In this document: piece after piece, positions 16,846-24,517 of the stretch
Numbering within the stretch: the stretch's first letter is position 1
Layout: the number at the start of each line of letters is the position of its first letter
Source: Sulfurospirillum cavolei
Lineage (GTDB): Bacteria > Campylobacterota > Campylobacteria > Campylobacterales > Sulfurospirillaceae
NCBI RefSeq assembly: GCF_000813325.1
Contig: NZ_BBQE01000011.1
Length of the DNA stretch: 64,000 bases
Reading direction: 5' to 3' (one strand)
Made by a program: the position numbers and the translations under genes
Notes under the pieces: model-generated
The model's input: the letters and a program-made list of their open reading frames with translations, nothing else
Databases searched by the model: none
Told to the model about the DNA's origin: nothing

Positions 16846-18185
16846 CGTTAAGCCCTTTGGTGCATACGCAAAGTTTATGTCCTATCTGCTTACGTTCGGT
16901 GGAGGCTTTTATCGTTCAAGAAGACGATAAAGCGTTCATGCTCAAAACTTGTTTGGAGCACGGAGCGTTTGAGACGATCGTGTGGCGCGGTAAAACGCCG
17001 ATGCACGAGTGGGTACGTACCAAAGAGCGAGCTTTTATCAATCATCCGATCACGCCGATCGAAAAAGGATGCCCGTTTGATTGCGGGCTGTGCAGTGCAC
17101 ACCGACAACATACATGTACGGCACTGATCGAAGTGACGAAACGCTGCAATTTAAAGTGCCGTTTTTGCTTTGCCGATGCCTTGGACGCGCCTAACGAAGA
17201 TCCGAGCTTAGAGCAGTTGCGCTTTCAGTTTGAGAGTATTTTCAAAGTTTCCGGTGCGTGCAATATCCAACTCTCGGGAGGCGAGCCTAGCGTACGGAAC
17301 GATTTGGACGTGATTGTTCGCATGGGGCGGGAAGCGGGTTTTTCGTTTATTCAACTCAATACCAACGGTATCCGCTTGGCGCAAGACGAGGCTTACGTCA
17401 AAGCTCTTAAAGAGGCGGGGCTAAGCTCCGTCTTTTTACAATTTGACGGCGTCGACGATGCGATTTACCGACATTTGCGAGGACGTGCGCTTTTTGAGGT
17501 GAAATGCCAAGCCATCGAAAATTGCAAAAAATACGGTATCGGCGTCGTGTTGGTTCCGACGATCGTACCGAAAATCAATGATCAGTCTATCGGTGAAATT
17601 GTTCGTTTTGCGATAGGTCGTTCTCCGGCCGTCAGAGGCGTGCATTTTCAGCCCGTGAGTTATTTCGGGCGGATTCCCAATCCTCCCAAAGACGAAGATC
17701 GCATCACTTTACCCGAAGTGATGGATGCGCTATGCGAACAAACCGACGGTATGATCTCTTTGGCAAGCCTACAACCTCCCGGATGCGAAAATGCGCTTTG
17801 TTCGTTTAACGGCAATTTTCTGATCGAAGAGGGAGTGTTAAAACCCGTAACGAAACGCGCGGCATGTTGTTCCAAAGAGAGCGAAAAAGCCGAAGTCGGA
17901 GCCGCGAAAGCCAAAGCGTTCGTGGCACGAAATTGGTCGTATGAAAAACAGACGCCAAGCGAAACGCTCTCGGATTGGGACAAAATCCTCAGTGCTATTC
18001 AAAATAACTCTTTTAGCCTTTCGGGTATGGCGTTTCAAGACGTGTGGAACGTCAATTTAGAGCGTATTCGGGATTGTTGCATTCATGTCTCCACCGCGGA
18101 GGGAAAGTTGATTCCTTTTTGCATGTACAATCTGACCAATACCCGAGGCGAATCTTTATATCGCGACGTAAAGAGGCTTTCATGA
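16842..18185 (+). CDS. trsS: radical SAM protein of the TrsS type
   Basis: 447 residues. The radical SAM [4Fe-4S] motif is CNLKCRFC near residue 100 (IEVTKRCNLKCRFCFADA), with the GGEP-type SAM motif in LSGGEPSVRND. The N-terminal region has CPIC, CLEHG and a second Cys cluster (CPFDCGLCSAH). The C-terminus has Cys412-Cys413 in RDCCIHV and a further Cys in IPFCMYN. This overall build resembles the MJ0619/Tes subclass, which joins or alkylates unactivated carbons. In relatives called TrsS I recall a selenocysteine near the C-terminus; here both codons are Cys (TGT TGC). It overlaps both neighbours by 4 bp. The substrate is unknown; a cofactor or enzyme modification for the aldehyde oxidoreductase is inferred from the cassette. 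Confidence 0.8.
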   Translation: MTLSPLVHTQSLCPICLRSVEAFIVQEDDKAFMLKTCLEHGAFETIVWRGKTPMHEWVRTKERAFINHPITPIEKGCPFDCGLCSAHRQHTCTALIEVTKRCNLKCRFCFADALDAPNEDPSLEQLRFQFESIFKVSGACNIQLSGGEPSVRNDLDVIVRMGREAGFSFIQLNTNGIRLAQDEAYVKALKEAGLSSVFLQFDGVDDAIYRHLRGRALFEVKCQAIENCKKYGIGVVLVPTIVPKINDQSIGEIVRFAIGRSPAVRGVHFQPVSYFGRIPNPPKDEDRITLPEVMDALCEQTDGMISLASLQPPGCENALCSFNGNFLIEEGVLKPVTKRAACCSKESEKAEVGAAKAKAFVARNWSYEKQTPSETLSDWDKILSAIQNNSFSLSGMAFQDVWNVNLERIRDCCIHVSTAEGKLIPFCMYNLTNTRGESLYRDVKRLS

Positions 18186-19483
18186 ACGTTACGCCGCTTG
18201 AATCTTGGATCCAAGAACGCACGCATCTTGCACGGCCGAGTCAAGAAGCCCTTCGTGCGTACCAGCTCGAAAAAGTGCAAACAACGCTTCGGTACGCCCA
18301 AAGTAAGAGCCGTTTTTATCGCGAACGTTTGGGCGAAATCGATTTAGATGCGATCGACTCTTTCAAAGCGTTCGAAACGATTGCTTTTACGACGCCTGAG
18401 GATATTCGGCGCAACGCTTACGATTTTTTGTGCGTTCCTACGCATGAGATCGAACGCATCGTGACCTTAAATACTTCGGGTACGACCGGCGATGAAAAGC
18501 GTCTTTTTTTTACGCACGAAGATTTGGAAACGACGATCGATTTTTTTCATTGCGGCATGCGTTGTTTGGTCGACGAGCGCGATAAAGTGATGGTTTTGCT
18601 TCCGGGCCCTTCGTTTGCCAGTATCGGCGATTTGTTGAAAAAAGCACTTCAACGAAGCGGTATCGAGTGCATCGTTCACGGCGTTTTAGACGATATCGAA
18701 GCCGCGGCGGCATGCATTTTTCAAAACGGCATTACCGCAATCGTGGGAATTCCGATGCAAGTATCGTATCTTGCGCGCATGAAAAAAGAACTGTTTGACA
18801 CGCACATCAAAAAAGTGCTTTTAAGTACGGATTACGTTGCCGACGCGCTTGTAAAAAGCCTTTCTCGTAACGGTACATGTCAGGTTTTTAACCATTACGG
18901 TATGACGGAGATGGGGTATGGCGGAGGCGTCGAGTGCGCTTGTTTGAGCGGTTATCATTTACGGGAAAACGATCTTTATTTTGAAATCGTCGATCCGATG
19001 ACGGGCAAAGTCGTTGAAGACGGCACGTACGGGGAAGTCGTTTTTACAACCTTAAACCGCCAAGCAATGCCGCTTATTCGCTACAAAACGGGCGATAGGG
19101 CGCGTTTTTTGGTTGAGCCTTGTGCGTGCGGTACGTTTTTGCGTCGAATGGAAAAAGTGCGCGGACGTATCGAAAATACCTTAAGCGTTGAAGGGCACGA
19201 GATAACGCTCAGAGATTTGGACGAAATCTTTTTGGCATACGAATCGCTCATGGATTATCGCGTCGAATGTTATGATCCTAACCGCTTACATGTGCGTTTG
19301 GTTTTGGATAAAAACACGGATGCAAAGGCCTTTCAAAATGCCCTCAAACAAGAGTTACATGTACGTTTTCAATCGAAGTTCGATTTTGAGATCGAAATCG
19401 AAGAAGACGATAGATCTTCTAAAATAACCCGAAGTATGATTAAACGAAAAATACACGATTGCAGACAAGGAGCGAAGCGATGA
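18182..19483 (+). CDS. AMP-dependent CoA ligase-like enzyme (DVU_1553-like)
   Basis: 433 residues, PaaK (phenylacetate-CoA ligase)-like, starting at the ATG that overlaps the radical SAM stop. The adenylation P-loop is LNTSGTTGDEKRLF near residue 97, with downstream motifs NHYGMTEMGYGG and RYKTGDRARF. It lacks the extra domains of large acyl-CoA synthetases. It would activate a carboxylate with ATP to an acyl-adenylate and pass it to CoA or to a carrier. It may serve the aldehyde oxidoreductase product (a carboxylic acid) or activate a building block for the radical SAM/methyltransferase pathway. The sequence alone does not decide. Confidence 0.82.
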   Translation: MNVTPLESWIQERTHLARPSQEALRAYQLEKVQTTLRYAQSKSRFYRERLGEIDLDAIDSFKAFETIAFTTPEDIRRNAYDFLCVPTHEIERIVTLNTSGTTGDEKRLFFTHEDLETTIDFFHCGMRCLVDERDKVMVLLPGPSFASIGDLLKKALQRSGIECIVHGVLDDIEAAAACIFQNGITAIVGIPMQVSYLARMKKELFDTHIKKVLLSTDYVADALVKSLSRNGTCQVFNHYGMTEMGYGGGVECACLSGYHLRENDLYFEIVDPMTGKVVEDGTYGEVVFTTLNRQAMPLIRYKTGDRARFLVEPCACGTFLRRMEKVRGRIENTLSVEGHEITLRDLDEIFLAYESLMDYRVECYDPNRLHVRLVLDKNTDAKAFQNALKQELHVRFQSKFDFEIEIEEDDRSSKITRSMIKRKIHDCRQGAKR

Positions 19484-20514
19484 AAACGATCGTCGAACAT
19501 ATAATAGAGAGCTTAAACGAACAACACGAAATCGTTACGGCAACCATTTTACACAAAAGCGGATCGGCCCCTAGAGAAGCGGGCACGAAGATGGTTATTC
19601 GCAAAGATTCCTCGATTGAAGGGACGATAGGCGGAGGAACGCTCGAAGCGATGGCGATACGATTGGCTCCGGAAATTTTTCAAAGTAAGCGCAGTGCGAT
19701 CGAAGACATCGAATTGACCGATGAAGACGCAAAAGCCGCCGGCATGGTGTGCGGAGGAGAGGTTAGCGTGCTTTTGGAACATATCGACGCTTTGGATATT
19801 CCGCAGTTCAATATTTACCATAAAGCCCAAGAGCTTAAGGCTTCGGGCATTGATTTTATCATGATCACGAATATTACGCAAAGCAGTAAACGCATCGGCG
19901 GAAAGCACAAATGGATATGCACGCAAAACGAGCTTTTCGGTGCGGACGATAACGAAGTTCAAAGCATCGCAAAAGAACTTCGCGAACACTTTTACCGGAT
20001 TAAATTTCACCTTTACGTCGGTAAAAGCCGTTATATGATCGAACCTTTTTACGCGATGGATCGGCTCTACATTATCGGTGCGGGGCACGTTTCCCAACAA
20101 ATCGCGTTGCTTTCCAAAAGTTTGGGTTTTTACACCGTCGTGCTGGACGATCGGGAAGCCTTTGCCAATAAAGAGCGCTTTGCGAGTGCCGACGAAATTC
20201 ACGTCGTCTCCTCTAGCTATGAAGATTTGGCGCAAACGGTGGGTATCCCGCCGAACAGTTACATCGTTATCGTAACGCGCGGCGTCGATAAAGTCGTCTT
20301 GGAGCAAGCGTTACGCATGAATGCGAAGTACATCGGTATGATCGGCAGTAAGACCAAACGCAATTACGTGTACGATTTGCTCTTACACGAAGGCTTTGCG
20401 CAAAAAGAGCTCGATGCGGTGCATTGCCCGATCGGCGTGAGCATCAATGCACAAACGCCCGAAGAGATCGCCATCAGTATCGTTGCCGAATTAACACAAG
20501 TCAAAAGGGCGTAA
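19480..20514 (+). CDS. XdhC/CoxI-family molybdenum cofactor maturation protein
   Basis: 344 residues: an N-terminal XdhC_CoxI domain (SGSAPREAGTKM, GTIGGGTLEAM, GMVCGGEVSVL) and a C-terminal Rossmann domain (LYIIGAGHVSQQIAL). XdhC proteins bind the molybdenum cofactor, aid its sulfuration and insert it into xanthine-oxidase-family enzymes. This copy should serve the Mop enzyme encoded nine kilobases upstream. It overlaps the ligase gene by 4 bp and is followed two bases later by the nucleotidyltransferase gene that probably makes the dinucleotide form of the same cofactor. Confidence 0.88.
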   Translation: MKTIVEHIIESLNEQHEIVTATILHKSGSAPREAGTKMVIRKDSSIEGTIGGGTLEAMAIRLAPEIFQSKRSAIEDIELTDEDAKAAGMVCGGEVSVLLEHIDALDIPQFNIYHKAQELKASGIDFIMITNITQSSKRIGGKHKWICTQNELFGADDNEVQSIAKELREHFYRIKFHLYVGKSRYMIEPFYAMDRLYIIGAGHVSQQIALLSKSLGFYTVVLDDREAFANKERFASADEIHVVSSSYEDLAQTVGIPPNSYIVIVTRGVDKVVLEQALRMNAKYIGMIGSKTKRNYVYDLLLHEGFAQKELDAVHCPIGVSINAQTPEEIAISIVAELTQVKRA

Positions 20515-20516
20515 CC

Positions 20517-21623
20517 ATGGCAAAAGATACCGTTGCCGCTTTAATTATCGCGGCAGGATATTCTTCGAGAATGCACGATTTCAAACCCTTACTCTCTTTT
20601 GAGAAAACCAATGCGATCAAACGTCTCGTTCAAACCTATGAAACGTTTGGGATCGAGCATATTTACGTGGTGGTGGGATATTTAAAAGAAGAAATTATCG
20701 CAACGCTTCGGGGCTATAACGTTCATATCGTCTACAACGAGGCATTCGATCAAGGGATGTTTAGCTCGATTCAAAAGGGTATCAAGGCGATGGACGAAAC
20801 CGTAGAAGCGTTTTACATGAATCCCGTGGATATTCCGCTCATTAAAACGCAAACGCTGGAGCGTTTATACGAGGCGTATGTTCGTGAAAAAAAAGGGGTT
20901 GTCTATCCGGTCTTTTTAGGGCGTAAAGGTCATCCGCCGTTAATCGATACCAAATACAAAAATACGATTCTTTCCGGTAACGGTGAGGGCGGTCTGAAAA
21001 AAGTCTTGGAAACGTTGGAACACGATGCTTTACATGTCGACGTATGCGACCAATCGATTTTGATGGATATGGACGAAAAAGAGGATTATTTCGCTCTTTT
21101 ACGTTACGATGCGATGAACGTTCCTACCAAAGAGGAGTGCTTGGCGATCATGCGTTTAAACGACGTTCCCGAACCTATTATCAAACATTGCGAAGCGGTC
21201 GGTAAAACGGTATTGGCACTGTTGAACGAAATTTCACTATGCCATCTCGTGTTTGACAAAAACGCACTTTTAGCGGCGGCGTATTTGCACGACATCGCAC
21301 GGCAAGAAAAAGATCATGCAACGCGCGGTGCGGAAAAGCTGTGTGCCATGGGCTATGAAACGATCGGCGATATGATCGCGACGCATATGGACATTACGGT
21401 GGATCGCCATGCACCTTTAAGTGCGAACGAGTTATTGTTCTTAGCCGATAAGCTGGTGTGTGAAACAGAAGTGTGCGGGTATGAAAAACGTTTTGAAAAA
21501 GCACTGAAAAAATGCGAAGGAAATCTTGAAGCACAACGCCATATCGCTCAACGTTTGGAAGCCGTTAAAATGATTATCGCCAAGATCGAGCAATGTACAT
21601 GTAAGGTTTTTGCTTATGGTTGA
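20517..21623 (+). CDS. MocA-like nucleotidyltransferase fused to an HD domain (DVU_1551-like)
   Basis: 368 residues. Residues 1 to about 195 form a MobA/MocA-type NTP transferase (ALIIAAGYSSRM with KPLL following; the metal-site Asp in MNPVDIPLI). Residues about 215-360 form an HD domain (YLHDIARQEKDH, ATHMDI). MocA attaches CMP to the molybdenum cofactor, and the xanthine-oxidase-family enzyme in this cassette needs the cytosine dinucleotide form, so this is the likely job. The role of the HD half (phosphatase or nucleotidase, or regulation) is unknown. The ATG follows the XdhC stop by two bases. Confidence 0.82.
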   Translation: MAKDTVAALIIAAGYSSRMHDFKPLLSFEKTNAIKRLVQTYETFGIEHIYVVVGYLKEEIIATLRGYNVHIVYNEAFDQGMFSSIQKGIKAMDETVEAFYMNPVDIPLIKTQTLERLYEAYVREKKGVVYPVFLGRKGHPPLIDTKYKNTILSGNGEGGLKKVLETLEHDALHVDVCDQSILMDMDEKEDYFALLRYDAMNVPTKEECLAIMRLNDVPEPIIKHCEAVGKTVLALLNEISLCHLVFDKNALLAAAYLHDIARQEKDHATRGAEKLCAMGYETIGDMIATHMDITVDRHAPLSANELLFLADKLVCETEVCGYEKRFEKALKKCEGNLEAQRHIAQRLEAVKMIIAKIEQCTCKVFAYG

Positions 21624-22194
21624 CACGGTATATCTCTTGCGTCACGGGCATATCGATAACGGAGACGAAAAGCGGTATTTGGGACAAACCGACCTTGGAC
21701 TCGATGCTTTAGGTATCGAGCAGGCATACGCTTTACGTGAGGCGTTTCAATCGATTCGTATCGACGCCGTCTATACCAGTCCTCTCAAACGTTGCGTCAA
21801 AACGGCGCATATTATTTCGCAAGAGTATCGTATCGTCGAAGCATTTCGCGAGATCGATATGGGGGCATGGGAAAACAAAATGATGGCGGAGATTCGATCA
21901 CACGATCCGGAATCGTATGCGAAAAGAGGGGAAGATTTGGAATATTTTACGCCGCCTTGCGGTGAAAATTTTCACGCCGTAGCCCTGAGGGCAAAAGAAG
22001 CTTTTGACGCAATTACCTGCGAAGCGATTCATTCGAGCGTGATTATCGTTGCGCATGCGGGGGTCAATCGCGTGCTGCTTTCAACGCTCTTAAACCTTCC
22101 GATTCAAGAGATGATGCGCATCGATCAACCCTATGCCTGCGTCAATCGTTTAACGAGGCATCAGGGAACGTGGCGGTACGCAAGAGGTTTTTAA
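21616..22194 (+). CDS. histidine phosphatase family protein
   Basis: 192 residues with the phosphoglycerate mutase-like core: RHG motif in LLRHGHIDNG, TSPLKRCVKTA, acid/base Glu in IDMGAWENK, and the second His in VAHAGVNRVLL. ATG 21616 lies eight bases inside the nucleotidyltransferase gene. A closer TTG exists at 21610, but the ATG with GTAAGG upstream fits better. Relatives act on alpha-ribazole phosphate or other small phosphate esters. As the last gene of the cassette it may remove a phosphate from a cofactor intermediate; the substrate is not visible. Confidence 0.8.
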   Translation: MVDTVYLLRHGHIDNGDEKRYLGQTDLGLDALGIEQAYALREAFQSIRIDAVYTSPLKRCVKTAHIISQEYRIVEAFREIDMGAWENKMMAEIRSHDPESYAKRGEDLEYFTPPCGENFHAVALRAKEAFDAITCEAIHSSVIIVAHAGVNRVLLSTLLNLPIQEMMRIDQPYACVNRLTRHQGTWRYARGF

Positions 22195-22203
22195 AAAACC
22201 TCT
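22183..22203. terminator. bidirectional terminator between convergent genes
   Basis: AGAGGTTTTT and AAAAACCTCT form a near-perfect palindrome around the histidine phosphatase stop codon, with T-runs in both directions. It would end the aldehyde oxidoreductase cassette and the facing membrane protein gene. Confidence 0.7.
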
Positions 22204-22207
22204 CGGT

Positions 22208-23284
22208 TTAGCCGACTTTGGCTTTTTCGAGCTTTTTGCGCTCGACTTTCATACGGTCTTGAAATTTTTTACTTCGATCTTTGGCAAACAGCTGCATATC
22301 TTCGACTTCGTCCATTTCGTCCACGATTTCAACGCCTAAAAGTGTTTCGATCGCATCTTCGAGCGTGACGACGCCCGCGGTTTGTCCGTAGCTATCAAAG
22401 ACCACGAAAAGGTGGGTTTTACGTTTGACGAATTGGTCGATCAGGTTGGGAACGGGTAAGTTCTCGGAAACCATATGCACTTCATACGAGATTTGCTCCA
22501 AGGTCGTCGAGTCGTGGTCTTCCACGCTCTCTTCTAAAATGCGTTGATTAAAGACGATACCCACGACATCGTCGAGCGTTTCGCCGAAGATGGGAATGCG
22601 TGAGTGAATGTACATGCGATCGTCTTCGATCGCATCTTCGATGGTGGTAGTCGCAGGCAGCGCAAATACGACGCTTCTTGGCGTCATAATGTCTTTGGCT
22701 TTAATATTTTTCAGTTTTAAAAGATTTTCGATCAAATCGCTCTCTTTACTTAAAATCGATCCCTCTTTTTCGCCCATGGCGACAACCGCCATAATCTCGT
22801 CGCGCGAATAGTTACTTTGATGTTTTTTATTGCGGGAAATATAGTTCGTCAAAAGCGAAGAAACCCACGTAAAAGGCGTCGTAATCGTGATCAAAAACGA
22901 GATCATATACGCAGAAGGAATGAGTAACTTTTTCCAGTACAAAGCACCGAAGGTTTTAGGGATAATTTCGGAAACGTATAAAATCAGTAACGTTACGGCA
23001 AAAGCAACCGCCGTTTGCCACTCCTCTCCGAATAAAATTTGTGCTTGCGCTCCTACGCCCGCCGCACCCATCGTATGGGCAAAGGTATTGAACGTTAAAA
23101 TCGAAGAGATAGGCTTATCGATGTTGTTTTTAAGCTCTTTGAGCAACACAATAGCGTTTTCGTTAGTCTCTTTAGGAAGCGTCTCGATATAAGAGTTGGT
23201 GCTTGAGAGCAGAACCGCTTCAAGGACGGAGCACAGAAAGGAGATGAAAAGAGCAAGGGAGAGATACACGATCAGTAGCGTCAT
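22208..23284 (-). CDS. CNNM/HlyC-CorC-type membrane protein with CBS pair
   Basis: 358 residues: an N-terminal DUF21 (CNNM) membrane domain with about four hydrophobic segments (residues 1-150; marker SVLEAVLLSS near the first helix), a KEGSIL linker, then two CBS domains (MTPRSVVFALP near residue 200 and VTLEDAIETLLGVEIVDE near residue 310), which typically bind adenine nucleotides. The C-terminal CorC_HlyC domain is missing or short, so it is smaller than full-length family members. Relatives are implicated in Mg2+ or Na+ transport. It stands alone, AGGAGCAATCC before the ATG. Confidence 0.82.
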   Translation of the reverse strand: MTLLIVYLSLALFISFLCSVLEAVLLSSTNSYIETLPKETNENAIVLLKELKNNIDKPISSILTFNTFAHTMGAAGVGAQAQILFGEEWQTAVAFAVTLLILYVSEIIPKTFGALYWKKLLIPSAYMISFLITITTPFTWVSSLLTNYISRNKKHQSNYSRDEIMAVVAMGEKEGSILSKESDLIENLLKLKNIKAKDIMTPRSVVFALPATTTIEDAIEDDRMYIHSRIPIFGETLDDVVGIVFNQRILEESVEDHDSTTLEQISYEVHMVSENLPVPNLIDQFVKRKTHLFVVFDSYGQTAGVVTLEDAIETLLGVEIVDEMDEVEDMQLFAKDRSKKFQDRMKVERKKLEKAKVG

Positions 23285-23396
23285 AGGATTGCTCCTAGAA
23301 CAAAAAACGTTAAGCTACACGAGTCCGGGTCGCTTGGGGTCATACGAAATTCCTTTATGAAATAATTGATGGAAGTATTATAGCATAAACTGGATG

Positions 23397-23762
23397 CTAC
23401 TTCTTTTGGGCTTGGAAGACGAGCGCGATTGAATTGACGCAATGGCGCGTGTTTTTGGGCGTAAACCCTTCGTCTTCGAAAACATGTCCCAAGTGCGCCT
23501 TACAGGCGTTGCAGAGGATTTCCGTGCGCCTGCCGTCGCGGTCTTTTTCACGTTGGATCGCTTGAGGGATTTCATCGTCGAAACTCGGCCAACCGCAACC
23601 GGAACGGAACTTGTCTTGTGAGCGAAAAAGCGGCGTAAGGCAACGTTTGCACAGGTAAACGCCTTCGTCGTAAAAGTCGTTGTATGCTCCCGAATAGGGC
23701 ATTTCCGTGCCTTTATGAACGATGACGCGTTCTTCTTCGGGTGTGAGAGGCATAAGCTTCAT
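23397..23762 (-). CDS. msrB: peptide-methionine (R)-S-oxide reductase
   Basis: 121 residues, the usual length of stand-alone MsrB, which reduces methionine-R-sulfoxide in damaged proteins. Two zinc CxxC pairs are present (CKRC near residue 38 and CNAC near residue 86), and the catalytic Cys is in the C-terminal RHCVNS. The motifs SGCGWPSF and HLGHVFEDEG are typical. The ATG at 23762 has AGGAG five bases upstream, so I prefer it to GTG 23768. No signal peptide is seen, so it is cytoplasmic. No MsrA is nearby. Confidence 0.95.
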   Translation of the reverse strand: MKLMPLTPEEERVIVHKGTEMPYSGAYNDFYDEGVYLCKRCLTPLFRSQDKFRSGCGWPSFDDEIPQAIQREKDRDGRRTEILCNACKAHLGHVFEDEGFTPKNTRHCVNSIALVFQAQKK

Positions 23763-23851
23763 CGTCACTCCTTTCTATGATCAAAAATTGGGCAGTCCGT
23801 TTTTTACCGTACGTCGTTTATAGCGTAGATCGGATAAAAAAACCGTTAGAA

Positions 23852-24517
23852 TTAGGCGCTTTCATGTTTGGCTAAGCTTCTTAGCTTTTCGATGAACGCT
23901 TTTTTCCCGATAAACGACAACATGTCGCCTTCGCGAATTTTATAACTTTTTTCGAGGGAAAATTGCCAATTATCGCGTGTTTTGCAAGCGATGAGGTGGA
24001 TTTCGCCCTCAAATTCCGTTTCGACTTCGCCGATCGTTTTGCCGATGAGCGAACGGGTTGCGATCAGTTTGGCGATTTTGATCGTACTGCTAAAATCGAT
24101 TTGGTCGATGACGACGTTTCCCACAAGGTTTTCGACGAGTTTTTTGGCGGATTCGCGCTCGGGATAGATGACTTTAAAGGCTCCGAGCCTTGCTAAAATC
24201 TCCCCGTGCGTCAACGTAATCGCTTTGGCGATAATCGTTTTGTTTTCAAGCTCTTTAAGTGCCATCAGGGTCAAAATACTCGCTTCGATATTTTCGCCGA
24301 TGCTGATAATGACCGTATCGAGTCCGACGACGCCGGCTTCTTTTAAAGCACGAATATCGGTACTGTCTAAAACGACGGCATCTTCGATAAATTCGCTGAT
24401 ATCTTGGATTTTATGCGCATCGTTGTCGATGGCGATAATGTCCATACCTTGCTCCGCCAAACCTTTGGCGATGTGAAAACCGAATTTTCCTAGTCCGATG
24501 ACGGCATACGTTTTCAT
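23852..24517 (-). CDS. ktrA: KtrA/TrkA-type potassium uptake regulator
   Basis: 221 residues, one RCK module: Rossmann nucleotide-binding half (AVIGLGKFGFHIAKGL, Asp in AIDNDAHKI) and a C-terminal TrkA_C half. The size matches single-RCK KtrA rather than the doubled E. coli TrkA. It forms a cytoplasmic ring that gates the KtrB channel in response to ATP/ADP. It overlaps ktrB by 4 bp and is the last gene of the kinase-regulator-ktrB-ktrA operon. Confidence 0.92.
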   Translation of the reverse strand: MKTYAVIGLGKFGFHIAKGLAEQGMDIIAIDNDAHKIQDISEFIEDAVVLDSTDIRALKEAGVVGLDTVIISIGENIEASILTLMALKELENKTIIAKAITLTHGEILARLGAFKVIYPERESAKKLVENLVGNVVIDQIDFSSTIKIAKLIATRSLIGKTIGEVETEFEGEIHLIACKTRDNWQFSLEKSYKIREGDMLSFIGKKAFIEKLRSLAKHESA

